In this document: in pieces, positions 11,989 through 23,053 of the stretch
How positions within the stretch are numbered: position 1 is the first letter of the stretch
Layout: each line of letters begins with the position of its first letter
Assembly: GCF_032062135.1 (NCBI RefSeq)
Contig: NC_092861.1
Location: 137,246,078-137,310,077, forward strand
DNA from: Pyxicephalus adspersus
Taxonomy: Eukaryota; Chordata; Amphibia; Anura; Pyxicephalidae
Direction: 5' to 3'
Length of the DNA: 64,000 nucleotides
Translations under genes and position numbers: made by a program
Notes under the pieces: generated by a model
Seen by the model: only the letters and a program-made list of their open reading frames with translations
What the model was told of the DNA's origin: nothing
Databases searched by the model: none

Positions 11989-12195
11989 GGCCCTGATTTA
12001 TTAAAGCTCCCCAAAATTATGGAATGTCATGGGTGAACCTAGGTGATGCAGCAAACCTAGAATGGATTTACAAATCTTTTTCTATAATTTGGCAAATGTT
12101 TTCATTCTTGGGCCTGATTCATTCCAGATTTGCTGGATCACCCTAATTCTCCCAAGATAGTCTACCTTCGCCAGCCTTGGAATAAATAAGGTCCA
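11989..12195. mobile_element. Palindromic MITE (GGCCTGATTTATTAAAG family), degraded copy
   Basis: The left arm starts GGCCCTGATTTATTAAAGCTC and the right arm ends CAGCCTTGGAATAAATAAGG, roughly its inverse. The middle holds the family's central blocks, 'gcaaacctagaatggattta' and 'ccagatttgctggatcaccc'. Better copies are at 47130, 51424 and 57139. No coding capacity. The superfamily is not determined because no clear target duplication was found. Confidence 0.75.
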
Positions 12196-12779
12196 TTATA
12201 TTCCCTTCAAACTGGACTATCAACAATAAATGATGATCTGTGCTCACTTAAACATTGACTTTTTGTTAACTATGGGCATTCTAGCTGCATTGATTAATAT
12301 GTGAATTGGTGACTTTGCTGCTGTGTACCTACCTGTGATTACTTTGGCTTCATAAATGTACTTGGAGTGAATTTTTTCCTTTAAACTGTTTGCATTTTGA
12401 AATAGACACTAGAGATGTCTGCATGTCATGCCAGGTCCGTTTTGAAAGTGCCAATAAACTTCCAATGCACCCTCTATAATGCAAACACTGACCATCCCAT
12501 GTATGTTCTTTGCTGCCAGCCCATCCCTACTATTTTCATACTCCTGGCCCTTCGCTGCTGTGGTTGGGCTCAGTTACGAATAGAAGGTGCTGGATGGAGC
12601 TGAAAAGAACTGAAGAGTACATCTGCATTATGCAGAACCGCTAGAGGTATCTGCTACAAAATTTAAATGGTGCTCTAACAGCCCCTAGGTGCAATATAAT
12701 TAGTCTTTGTAAGTCTTTGCAAATGTCCCATTTTATGTTTTAGTTTTGAAATTGTAGTCATGATTTATTTGTAAATTTG
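12196..12779. other. Unique DNA, nothing recognised
   Basis: No gene or repeat recognised in this interval. Confidence 0.4.
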
Positions 12780-13335
12780 ACACTATTTTCATTGGCACCC
12801 CAACTCCTTTTAAATGACCCCCCTTTTTTGAATGACACCCCAGCTTGCTAACACAGCACACCTAGCGGCGTGTGAGCACACAGTGAGCGGCAATGCATGT
12901 CAATGCACAGTATTAGCACTAGGGAAAAATGATGCTTTTTGTTACCATGTTGGGGTGCATGGCTAGCCTGTTCATTTTCAAAGGGATACCCTAATACAAC
13001 ACACATTACCACACGCATTAACACACATAAATCTAAATGGGTGTTTTGTATGTAAGTGATGTTCTTGATTCATACTTCCATGGTTGCTGGGAATAGCATA
13101 GTACTGTCTAAGGGGCCCATTCACATTTGTTCATTGCAGCAATGAGTGTGTTACCCCATAATTCTGCAACACATGGAAAATGACACCCCAACAAAGCCTG
13201 AGTTTCAAAGTATGACGCACCATATTGCACCACTGTGCATTGTAATACACTACATTGCTTGAAAAAATGATTTTTTTTATACATTGTGGTGTATTGCAGT
13301 GCAAAGAATTGCTAATGTGTTGGACAGTTTAACAA
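12780..13335. repeat. Repeat block with inverted CA/TG-rich segments
   Basis: Phrases such as ATGACACCCCA recur (near 12833 and 13180), and TTGGGGTGCAT appears inverted near 12951. At 13231-13305, TGCATTGTAATACACTACAT faces its near-complement TGTGGTGTATTGCAGTGCA, giving a hairpin of about 25 bp per arm. A related block seems to lie at 54865-55070. It looks like an old fold-back type repeat; the family is not identified. Confidence 0.45.
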
Positions 13336-16065
13336 GTTAAATACTTCTTTGTGTTACAGCTCTGTCTTTAAATTCTTTTTTAGACAGACTAAGGAGGTCT
13401 GCCTGGGAGATCTTGCTACTGCTATCCAAGCACTTGCAAAAACAATGAAAAAAGGGTGAAAACAGTATTTTATGTATGAAGATAAACATGAAGATTATAA
13501 TACACAGTGCTTTGCCAAGCTAAATGTCATTCACTTAGAGAACACTTTAAATTAATAAAGAGAATAGCATGAACAACGGGAGACAACAGCATGGGAAAGT
13601 GTGTGTGAACAGTGCCTAGAAGTGTAAACACCGAGACATATGTACAATGTCTGGGGTGACCTCGTGTCTTCAGTAGCACAGTAGGGTGAAGTCTGGAGCT
13701 ACCAGTTGGCAGCATGTTAATGTGAAATGGGATTAGGGCTCTCTGCACAGTGTCCTTGCTTGTTTTTGTTAGCTTATTGTGGAAGATCCAGTGATTTATA
13801 CTGCTTTGTTATACACAATATAACTCATAACTATATTTATCTACCATGTAGTAATGGGTTATTCTTCATGCCACTCACAATGTTCAGACTTGCTCACATC
13901 AACTCATCAAGCCCAGCCATGTTCAGGGTTAATGTTCTGTTTGATTTGTTTAATCTCAATCACTATGATCTCATATAAACTTCAACATTCACAGTTTTTA
14001 TTATTAGTTTTGAATCTGCAGCTTTTATAAAAATAATACCCGATAAATCTGCCATGAGGGTTCTGGTTTCTGTTGTAAGGTGACAACGCTTTTTTCTTGT
14101 CTTCAATTTGTGCTTCTGTATTCTGACCCTGATACAAAAGGAACAATGAAAACCACAAGTGGAAGTTTCAGCCTACGTTAAGGCAGGTTCAGATCTGCGT
14201 CTGGAGCAAGCAATCCTGTTTGGCACTCGGTGGCTAGCGCCTTGCCAGCTGCTGGCACTGCAGTGCTTGTTCATATAGAACCAACGTTTTTAAACATGGC
14301 AGTGGGCAGCACTAAACTGGTCATTTCCATTTCCCTTCATTCTTTTTGACATTGGTGGACTCTACATGTAGCAGCTACCCTGAGGTAGCAGTTCACTGGC
14401 ACGTGGAAGTGGTAACCGGTCCTCATCTTCATAACTAGCATGAGCATAGGTTTAGAGAGGCATGCTCCTCTGTTACTGTCATATGTATTACACATTTCAA
14501 AGTGCTTTACAGCTAAGTAGTTATGGACTTCAACTGTCTAAACTTTATACATTTTAACAGAAGAGCCTGGCAACTTTTTAGCCTCGTGCATCTTTTAAAA
14601 AAATGTGAACACCAAGATAATGGCCTATATGAAAAAAGTTTTGGACCACCATTTGCCATTTTCAATCCTTCCTGGAATAGACTGATACACGTTTAAAAAA
14701 AAATAAGTAACCTGGCCCAAGCTCTCATAATGCAATAATAGATATAGAAAAAACAGCAGATTGAAAAAACTGTGATATCACAAACTTGTAGCAATGTTAT
14801 AAGCCTAACATGATTCTGTCTGAAAGGTAGTATATACTGACACTTGGGCAATTGTGTGACTGTCATTATGGGGCACACCCTATATATTAAATATATACAG
14901 CCCTTGAACAGACCCTGGTAGAATGCCTTACCCTTCTTCCACAAAGCTATCTCCACATTGCTTGGGATGGTGGAGGAGGGAAGCTCGTTATATTGAGGGG
15001 TAAGTGCTTACACCTAGGGTTAGCAACATTTAGATAAGCCCTTGCCAATGGTGCTATATAGGGTTGCAGCCGGCAGTTATAGCGTGACTGCACTGCCTAT
15101 CAGCCACCCCACTTGAGCAAGTAATTACTCAGAAAGAGATGCCCAAAAAATTTGCATCTTTTCAACCCTTTTTCAACATTGAACTGTAAAAGGATTTCAT
15201 ACAAACAATAAAAAAAACAGATAACCCATCGGTATTTATATCTGCAAATGTCAAAAAAAAGTATATAAAACTGAACAAAAACGTAACATTTTTCTCTGAA
15301 GTTCTATGTCTTTAAACAGCTGCCATTTTATCCAGGTTCCAAAGTGAACACAGCAAGCTCTCCCACATAATGGAAACATTTGGCAGATCTTATTTTATTT
15401 ACATGTCTTACTTGCGTCTCCACATTCCATTATTGCACTTAGCTGCTCTCACCCTAATAAAATGAAATTCTTCCACAAGTGGTATTTGTTACCCTGATCT
15501 AATTTAATCAATTGATTGATATGTTCTCTTGTCTTAAGCAAATATACTCTGGTAACCCGAGAAGGTGTCACCTCATCAACATAAAGATGATAGCAGATAA
15601 ATTACATTACAGTCATTTTCAGCCATGGCGGAGCTGCACACTAATGGCACTTTTCTCTGTTTGTTTTAGAGTAGGTCACATCTAATCTATCCCCAGTCTA
15701 GCTAAGGCTTTATACAAATACATAATGCATTAGGACAAGTAGGAGATAGCATCAGCCGGAGCAGAGGCACTGACTGCAGGTGAGACCTGGCTCTGCTTCA
15801 TATCTACTAATCAACCCACTGTGTACTCTCGATGAAATGTTTCAATGGAAATAAAAGTCAAGCTGATGAATTGCTGTGATACTGCAAGTAGCTCAAGTGT
15901 ACTAGTAGACCCTCCTGCCGCAAAAACTTGACTGTATTTGCCACAATGGCACACGTGGACAGCCATTGAGGGTGGAGGGAACACAGAAAGTTCTGATTTT
16001 TTTCTATTTATAATATAATAATTATAAAGTTGTTCTATGGTATTGAACCTCTGGATATTTGTGGC
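13336..16065. other. Mostly unique DNA, nothing recognised
   Basis: Segments near 14175-14450 and 14970-15120 have the GC-richer texture of interspersed repeats but match nothing else in the window. Block 15390-15720 is base-balanced and non-repetitive. No coding signal was recognised. Confidence 0.4.
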
Positions 16066-16230
16066 TTAAAGCAGAGCTAAATTAGGAAAGTTCAGGGGTA
16101 ACATCATCAAATGAATAACCAGGATCACCATCTTCATGGAAGTCCAGTGGTGAAGATAGCCGCTCCCTAGGATGGAGGGATGACAGGTCCTGGACCTCTC
16201 ATCACCGCAGGATGACTGCGCAGGGTAAGT
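16066..16230 (+). repeat. TTAAAG-end repeat fragment
   Basis: It begins TTAAAGCAGAGCTAAATTAG, close to the start at 16749 (TTAAAGCAGAACTAAATCC). This resembles the TTAAAG-type termini of frog TTAA-target elements. No matching opposite end was found, so it is likely a fragment. Confidence 0.4.
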
Positions 16231-16380
16231 ATGTACCAGAATTGGCAAGTATGTTGTGCACACTTTCTGATCATGGCAGAAGCTTACCATCCACCAATGA
16301 GTTTAGTTACAAATAAACCAAAGGGGATGTTGAGAGAAGCCAAAGTTAAACATGACACAATCTGCCCTTTATTGGTATAC

Positions 16381-16437
16381 CCCGGTTGCCCAACCTGTGG
16401 CTCTTTGGAACCTTTGGACCCCAGCTACCAATGGTAA
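16381..16437 (+). repeat. hAT-like end fragment
   Basis: CGGTTGCCCAACCTGTGGCTCTTTGG resembles, in reverse orientation, the segment at 60475-60515 containing ATGTGGCTCC and GGGTTGCCGACCCCTG. Only this end can be recognised. The match is short. Confidence 0.35.
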
Positions 16438-16748
16438 AAAATATTCTTGCCTAGGTGCTCAGGCATCGGCGGTTAATAAAAAAATTTAATTGAATGGCTT
16501 CTACTAGCTAAGTGATTTGCTTGATCACAAACCCACTTCTAATGGTATTCATTGTAATTCTTCAATGTCTTACAGTGTATGCAAAGTCAATGGTGATTTT
16601 TGTATTTTGTTTAGGCAATAGTGGGAATTGGGTGAGATGTATTTTTTGTTTTCAGTGTTTTGTTGAAATAAGTAGGGGATAGTTATGACCCTGTCTGGTT
16701 TGTTTTCCCCCATCTTGGGGAGTTTATCCTGCACAAGAAAAACTCCCC
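16438..16748. other. Unique DNA, nothing recognised
   Basis: No gene or known repeat seen. Confidence 0.35.
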
Positions 16749-16990
16749 TTAAAGCAGAACTAAATCCAGTGTGAACTCACCTGTCTCTGTTCCTTTCAGG
16801 GTGCTACCATCTTCCTTCTTCTCTTCCCTTTTTAGGACCTTTGGCCATTTTGATTGTCCGGGCCATTACTTCAGCATGGGAGTGCATTCAGTTCAGGCAC
16901 CTGCAAGTGAAACCAGGATGTGCCGGGTGTTTTGGCAATCCATGCTAAGCTGGGCATGCACAACACAGCTAATTTTGACAGAAGAGATGG
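16749..16990 (+). repeat. TTAAAG-end repeat fragment
   Basis: It starts TTAAAGCAGAACTAAATCC and continues 'actcacctgtctctgttc', with a counterpart 'atcactcacctttcccaatg' near 21145. This suggests a shared family with the element beginning at 21112. The right end is replaced by the palindromic MITE at 16991. Confidence 0.4.
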
Positions 16991-17412
16991 CGTGATTTAT
17001 TAATACTCTCGAAGACTGGAGAAGATATTATAGGAGAACCTGAAAGATCCAGCAATTCTTTTCAGGTTAGATTTCTGAAAAATAATTTGCTAGTAGGTGG
17101 CAGATGTTTTAAATCCTGGACCAGATCCATCCTAAGTTTGCTGGATCGCCCAGGTTCTCCTATGATAGTCTATCTTCTCCAGAGGTTTGCTGGATCGCCC
17201 AGGTTCTCCTATGATAGTCTATCTTCTCCAGAGGTTTGCTGGATCGCCCAGGTTCTCCTATGATAGTCTATCTTCTCCAGAGGTTTGCTGGATCGCCCAG
17301 GTTCTCCTATGATAGTCTATCTTCTCCAGAGGTTTGCTGGATCGCCCAGGTTCTCCTATGATAGTCTATCTTCTCCAGTCTTGGAGAACTTTAATTAACC
17401 AGGCTTATAGTA
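16991..17412. mobile_element. Palindromic MITE with expanded right arm
   Basis: Same family as 47130, 51424 and 57139. The left arm begins GTGATTTATTAATACTCTCG and the right end reads TCTTGGAGAACTTTAATTAACCAGG. The central CCTGGACCAGATCCATCC is in place. The right half, normally present once, is repeated five times (17136-17380), roughly doubling the element's normal length of about 225 bp. Confidence 0.8.
17136..17380 (+). repeat. Five tandem 49-bp units derived from a MITE arm
   Basis: The unit starts GTTTGCTGGATCGCCCAGG and ends TATCTTCTCCAGAG. Copies start at 17136, 17185, 17234, 17283 and 17332, exactly 49 bp apart, with almost no differences between them. The near identity implies recent expansion by unequal exchange or slippage. 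The unit corresponds to the right arm of the surrounding MITE. Confidence 0.95.
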
Positions 17413-18906
17413 AGCATGATAAATGCTTAAGCAGAGGCACTTATAAAAAAAGCCAGGGTTCTAGCCTTTGCTCATTCTATTCAAAGCTAAACAAAAGTTT
17501 TGACTTTCCATATATTAAAAATCAAAAAAAAGGCAAACATGGGTGAACTGTGACCAATAATCCCAGAGATGCCACAGCCACTTTTTGGTGTACACGCTCG
17601 TAAATCGACTAGATGGGACGGCTATGCTTAATTACAAAAAAATCCAAGATTACAGCCTTTCTATTACACTCGTATTATGCGAATTAGTAACAGGGAGAAA
17701 GAGAATTAGCCAGGCATAAGCCACGGTTTTCCAAACTTGTTTGTTCCAGAATTAAAAATGTTATTTTTCAGCCCAAATCTGAAGTGCATTTGTAAGCATC
17801 GAAGGAGAAATTAGACATGTTCAATTAGCACAACAGTTGTGTATAAAAGAAAAAACATCAACCGTTGGAGGGAGGCCAGGTATTTCTGAAGTAGAAAAAC
17901 AAGCAAACATTCATGCTTCAGGTTAGATTTGGTCGATAATGTATGTTTGAAGGAAGTATGCTCATAAAGGATTTTCCACACTTATAAGAGTACAAAACAA
18001 AGACATTCAAGCCTAAAGCAGTGTAACTTCAGCCGCTTGAGGAAATTCAAAACCAAGACACTGGTGAAGCAAGCTGTCCGGTCATGTTTAGAGTTTGCTG
18101 AAAGGATAATGAGATGTTCGAGGGGTAGGCTATTTAAATTGAATTTTGTATTGTATAAATCTTTTTCCTTTGCACCTTTAGGCTCCTTCCTGTCTCTGTG
18201 AGTCATGTATTCGATGTCTGAAACCTGAGAATGTCCCTGTGATAGACAACTTCTGGAAATGAAACCGGATCTATTGCTTTGGGTCGTGTGAATGGGCCTC
18301 TCAATCTCAGTTACTTATCTTTAGTGTGCATTTATGTGGGAATAAAAATCCATAATTCAGAGGAGGGCTGGGGTTTTAGTATGCTGCAATAATGCATTCT
18401 GGCTTGGGGTATGCGGGGGTGAAGGCACCTGATATTTGATATATTTTTCTATGGTCATGTGCAATCTACAGTTCTACATCAGGAGGAAAATTATTTTTAG
18501 CAGCAGATAGAAAAAATAAGATTTGTAAAAAAGAAACAGTATAACTTTTACTATTTCTTTCACATTTGTACTAAATATTACTTTACTTTTTGTAATGACA
18601 TTTATGTAAAAAAATTACATATTTGTTAAATTACAGGTTATATAAAAGTTTTTTTTTATGTATGGAAAGTACTTTTTTTGTCATGTGTTTCCATTGTGTT
18701 AGTTTTTCAGAGTGTATTTGTATATAAATTAAATCTTAAATCAATTTTTTGAGTAGAATGGTAATGCTAAATTTCAATATTAACCTCAGAATCATATTCT
18801 TTCTTGGTAAGAAAATGATGGGAATTTGTAGCTGAGAAAAGAATATATAAAAGCATAATAGCTGGCATATAAAACGTGTAAATACCGGTACATATTTATG
18901 TAGCAG
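17413..18906. other. Unique AT-rich DNA, nothing recognised
   Basis: No gene or repeat recognised. The stretch 18500-18740 is especially AT-rich. Confidence 0.4.
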
Positions 18907-19018
18907 TGAATCAGACATTCACTGAAACATTCCCTGGTGGAGAATCTTTTAGATCCATGTGTTTCAAAGGCAGTAATTGATTCTCCACCAGTGAATATTT
19001 AAGAAAATGTCAGATTCA
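18907..19018. repeat. Imperfect inverted repeat (about 112 bp)
   Basis: The inner arms CTGGTGGAGAATC (18934-18946) and GATTCTCCACCAG (18979-18991) are perfect complements. The outer arms TGAATCAGACATT (18907-18919) and AATGTCAGATTCA (ending near 19018) complement each other with one mismatch. It directly abuts a TA microsatellite, as small fold-back elements often do. Family unknown. Confidence 0.6.
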
Positions 19019-19044
19019 TATATATATATATATATATATATATA
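19018..19044. repeat. (TA)n microsatellite
   Basis: Thirteen uninterrupted TA units follow the inverted repeat. Confidence 0.9.
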
Positions 19045-19427
19045 GACCCCATTAAGTCATTGGGAGTATTTTTTTTCTTTAAAGTAGCATATTCATTAAA
19101 AAAGGTCACAACCCCAGAGCTCCCTAATTTGGCCCTAGGGATAGAAGTGGCCATGTGCTTGAGGGGTCATTTAGTGAAATCTTTAATCTGTATGGAATGG
19201 AAAGTTAAGGGTCTTATAAATGTATATTGTATGATTGTATATTTTAGTTTTACAACTGCAAGCCCTTTCCCTGGCCATAGAATCTTCTTTCTTTCATTCA
19301 CTTTCATTTGCTGCTGCGTGCCTTTACCTCTTTGGATTTGCATTTACATTGGATGGGCAGTCAGCCATTACAGTAGATGTTCTCTGCGGTTCGCCTTCGG
19401 TCTTACATTCTGGGACAAGGAACTTTC
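19045..19427. other. Unique DNA, nothing recognised
   Basis: A 132-codon plus-strand frame from 19060 is hydrophobic and T-rich and runs into the hAT-like end at 19436. I see no family motif and do not call it a gene. Confidence 0.35.
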
Positions 19428-19435
19428 CTCTAGAT

Positions 19436-19560
19436 CAGTGTTTCTCGACCCTTTTTAACATGGATGAACCTCTTAAAACAACGTTTAGGTCTTTAGGGAA
19501 GCCCTGCTATAATTACTATATCCACAGCACAAAGAGTTTGGGCAATGTCAGGCCCCTTGA
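19436..19560 (+). mobile_element. hAT-like element, left end only
   Basis: It begins CAGTGTTTCTCGACC and continues TTTTTAACATGG, CTTTAGGGAAGCCC, 'tataattactatatccacag', matching the left half of 25333-25600. It is preceded by CTCTAGAT (19428-19435), which fits the target sequence seen beside other copies. After about 19540 the similarity stops. Confidence 0.7.
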
Positions 19561-20157
19561 CTTAGGGCTATTATAAATTTTTTGACAGCTCCAGATTGAG
19601 CAACTAATGCCTACTACATTGCCCAGTCACTGTACAATTATTGTGACTACTGCCTCTCAATATTTTTTATTGGTTTCTCCCTTTTTAGTGTAAACAAGCT
19701 GCGTATATATTCAGCTAAAGAACAATAGTTTTGAATATTGTCACTAATATTTATTTCAAGATTAAACTTGTCTGGTCTCATTCTCTTATATTGCAACCTA
19801 ACTGACTATATACTGTCCAACCAAAGAACAGTATTTTGGGCTGTTGTCTCTTAGATAATACACTGTAATTTGTATTGCAGGATAAAACCTTCCCAGTCTG
19901 CCCTCATTCCATGCTATCAACTTGATGTCAAAGTACAATTGTCACTCATGTCTCCAATGTAATGCATTCTAATTTTACTGCAAAACAAAACCTGCCTTGT
20001 CACTTTAGTATTTGCTACCTATTCATGTTCTCGTGTACTGTTTTGGTGCTAGGCAGCATCTAACAAACACATACCTGAAGTCTATATTTTAAAATTTTGG
20101 GGAAACCTCACAAAATATACTGTTATACTTTTTTGCCACTGGCTGATTGGTATGAAC
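19561..20157. other. Unique AT-rich DNA, nothing recognised
   Basis: No feature recognised. It may include interior sequence of a longer hAT-like element that begins at 19436, but no right end was found. Confidence 0.35.
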
Positions 20158-20707
20158 TTAAAGTGTACCTAAACTTAGAATTGTCACTTCACATAAAAGG
20201 GTGGACAACCCTTTTATGTAAGGTAAAAATTCTGTTTGTTTGTTCTTTTTCAAAGTGCACCACCCTTTAAAAAAAAAAAAAAAAAAAAAAGGGCCCCCCC
20301 CCCCCCCCCCCCCCCCAGGCGATAAGGAATAATTGGGAGTGCAAAGCTTCCCAGGATAACTATGTCACTCATCCCGGGAGGCTCTTGGGTGCTCCTTCTG
20401 CACATGCCCAAGCACCTAGGGCATGCACAGAAGGAGCCCTTTTGTCAAAAGGGAAAAAAAACCTGAACTCATGCATGCGCAGTGAGATCGGCAATTTTTT
20501 TTTCCCAAACTACGTCACCTGATCTCATGCCTGCATCGGGTGACGTAGGAAGAAGAACCCAGAAGAAGAGGAGATGATGGTGGCACCTGGGACGCCATCC
20601 GGAAAACGGATACCAGGGCAACGTGGGACCTGGTGGAAGAAACCTCCAGACCGATCGACTGCTCTGCGGGATTGTTTTGGGCACTTTTGAGTTTATGTCC
20701 TCTTTAA
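20158..20707 (+). mobile_element. TTAA-flanked element, Kolobok/T2-like, complete copy A
   Basis: It is bounded by TTAA at 20158-20161 and 20704-20707. The ends are inverted: TTAAAGTGTACCTAAACTTA on the left, and on the opposite strand of the right end TTAAAGAGGACATAAACTCA. Inside are three hairpin-prone blocks, around CCCGGGAGG, around GGGCATGCAC, and around TACGTCACC/GGGTGACGTA. Related copies are B (27012) and C (55674). TTAA targets and TTAAAG ends are typical of the Kolobok/T2 elements of frogs; this placement is inference. No transposase frame is present, so the copy is non-autonomous. Confidence 0.75.
20269..20316. repeat. A(22)-GGG-C(23) homopolymer pair
   Basis: A run of 22 A residues (20269-20290), three G, then 23 C residues (20294-20316), inside element copy A. 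Copy B has ordinary sequence at this place, so the runs arose after insertion. Length is prone to sequencing error. Confidence 0.9.
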
Positions 20708-21111
20708 GAGATTTATCTTTATTTTTGTAGGACGGGCCCCCTCATTATTTGTTTGGTCGATTCTGGTTTGTTACCACTGAAGAAACATCAAGTATTGTTG
20801 CCCAAAGAGCTTTTTTTAATTTATTTTTTAGCAGGAAATAAATGACACATCCTACAAACGATGCCATAATATGGTGTTGCTGTCTGTGAAAATTGTTCTA
20901 TTCTATAACATTTCACATAGCTTAAAAGCCTGTCCTAGGCTTTTCTGTTAAGGATTAATGCTTTTCTTCCATGCCACCCATGTCACATTAAACGAAGGAT
21001 CCTCCCATTGTTGTACAGTATTTCCTAAAACATTGTTTGCATTGGTAAATGTCCTCCATGGCAGTGCCTGCTTCCTGTGTCATGTTTGGCTCTTAAGTTG
21101 AACTTTGCCTC
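20708..21111. other. Unique DNA, nothing recognised
   Basis: The block 20930-21060 is base-balanced and non-repetitive. No coding signal was recognised. Confidence 0.35.
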
Positions 21112-21775
21112 TTAAAGTGGAACTTTGATAGAAAAAAGAATCACTCACCTTTCCCAATGGCCTTTCCCTCGATCCGTCCACAAATTGAGCCTAGCCTATC
21201 CCATGCTGGCTCAGCTTTCCTCTTCTCTTCAGCATTCACTGTAGCGTCCAGTACTGCCATCTTCTTTCTTCCTTCTTCCAGGTTCTTCATATCTTCCAAT
21301 TTCGCACTGTACAGGTAGTATGTTTCATCAGAATGTAAAAAAGAAGTGCCGATCTAACATCATGTGCATGTATTAGATTGAGATTTTTTTTATATTAAAA
21401 AAGCCTGCTACTTCATTTGAACTGCGCAGCAATATTTCCGAAGGGTTCTCCAATGGTGCCACAATCAGAAACTAAAGCAATATTTCATCTGCAATAAAGC
21501 ATACTTATCTGCCTGATCGATATCTTCTTTTGACACCGTCACTGAATTGCGTATATGGAAGTAATGTCATCCTAGCTGGCCAATCAAGATACTGATGTTC
21601 CAAACCAGGAGGAGTGGTAGGAACTAGATAGCGTCTCAGCAATGGAACAGGGGCAGGTGAGTGTATATAATAAATTATAATCAGGCAGGTAAAGTTATTT
21701 TATTGTAGATGGAATCACCTGTCTCTTCTGGAATAACCAACTGCCAGGTCACATTTTTTTCATTTCTGCTTTAGG
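21112..21775. mobile_element. Possible TTAAAG-end element
   Basis: The left end TTAAAGTGGAACTTTGATAG and the right end TTTCATTTCTGCTTTAGGC (on the other strand GCCTAAAGCAGAAATGAAA) are approximate inverses. They resemble the TTAAAGCAGAACTAAA start at 16749. The right TTAA is not preserved, so the boundary is uncertain. Low-confidence member of the TTAAAG-end group. Confidence 0.35.
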
Positions 21776-22841
21776 CATTATGGTCATTCCTAGTTCATGT
21801 TAAATCCATTCAAGTTCTTGTTAACGCATGTTTCAGATTTCTGAGCACTTCACATGAACCCCTAAGAGGTCACGGCCTTGAGAAGTGGACCCATCCGATG
21901 AGCCGATATGTTTCTGTTGAAATAAGTTACTAAGAGCTAATAATTATCACTGTCATCGTTTATATGTCCGTCGCCTTATGTTGGACCAACATTTATCCAC
22001 TGACGGAGTCACCGAGCGGGTAACACTATCTGCTGTTAATAACCCAGCAACATGGCATCTGTTCAGGCTTATCATTACAAATGTATTTTTAGACAAACCG
22101 CATGGACGAGTGACAAGGTGCTTTACATTGAGCCTTCAGCTTAAGGTTGTCACTGTGCTGATTGAAACCATGGAGGGGAGGCAGCGGCTGAAACACAACC
22201 AGAGCCAGGGGTCTATGGTGGTTATAATAAAAGAATTAGAGAGAATGATTCTCATTCCTGTTATTTTTTGGTAGAGTCGGATGCTTTATTCCAATAGGAT
22301 AAATTTTAATCATATCTGAAGCTAAAACATATTCAAATAATTGCATTACTTTTTGTTATTTGTACTACTTGTAATACTTTTACATCTGGATGGAGTACCA
22401 CTTTAGGAGCGTTTTTTGCTTGTGCTTTCTACTTTTTGTTTTGCAAGCAGCTAATGGAGTCAGTGTTGCTGCACATTTTTTAGATACTGCAAGCAGCTCC
22501 CAGGGTCAGTTTGCCACCCCAGCCATCTTCGATGGCTTGAATTGAACCACTTGTGCAAGAATTTCTCCTCTGTTTCTGTTCTAAGGTTTCAACAGGACAT
22601 GACAGAATATCACAGGAATGAGTATCTTCACTTCTTGTTCTGGTAAAACACATTTTCGATTTTCCCCCACATTTTGTCTAGATTACAATGGTTACCTGTA
22701 TCAATAGAGGGAGACCTCTATATCAATAGGATATTCAATAAGTCAGATCAATCAGTAGGAAAGTATCATAAATGAAAGATGAACCTTCCCTAGTTTGTCT
22801 ATAGCTAAAAACAGAAATGTTGCCTTTACACACACTTTAAA
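21776..22841. other. Unique DNA, nothing recognised
   Basis: A 98-codon plus-strand frame at 21978-22274 shows no recognisable domain. No other feature seen. Confidence 0.4.
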
Positions 22842-23053
22842 GTAGCCTTTCCTGTTTCTTTTTAAAACGGGGAACCATTGAAAAATCTTTCAGGTTTCCA
22901 AGGAACTCAGTTATAATTATTATATCCACAGCTCAGGGTACATTAGTGTGGTGATCGGTGAGAAGAATGGCTCTTACATTGCTGGCCACTGGGAAGATTG
23001 TCAGTCTTACAGATCCTGGGTCAAGGAACCCCTACCAATCTCTGGAGGAACCC
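22842..23053 (+). mobile_element. hAT-like non-autonomous element, degraded
   Basis: It matches 25333-25600 in order: GGGGAACCATTGAAAAATC, TTTCAGGTTTCCAAGGAAC, TTATATCCACAGCTCAGG, CATTAGTGTGGTGATCGG, CTTACATTGCTGGCCACTGG, and CTCTGGAGGAACCCTGG near the end. Both terminal 15-mers have decayed. Confidence 0.75.

Noticed and set aside
14375..14400. let-7-like word TGAGGTAG
   Set aside because: Only the seed matches, and the short GCTACC/GGTAGC hairpin around it is too small for a microRNA precursor.
17136..17380. CRISPR-like regular repeat
   Set aside because: The units are directly adjacent with no unique spacers and derive from a MITE arm; the host is a eukaryote.
19060..19576. Overlapping frames of 132 and 113 codons
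   Set aside because: They run into the terminus of an hAT-like element, and the composition follows the local T-rich bias.
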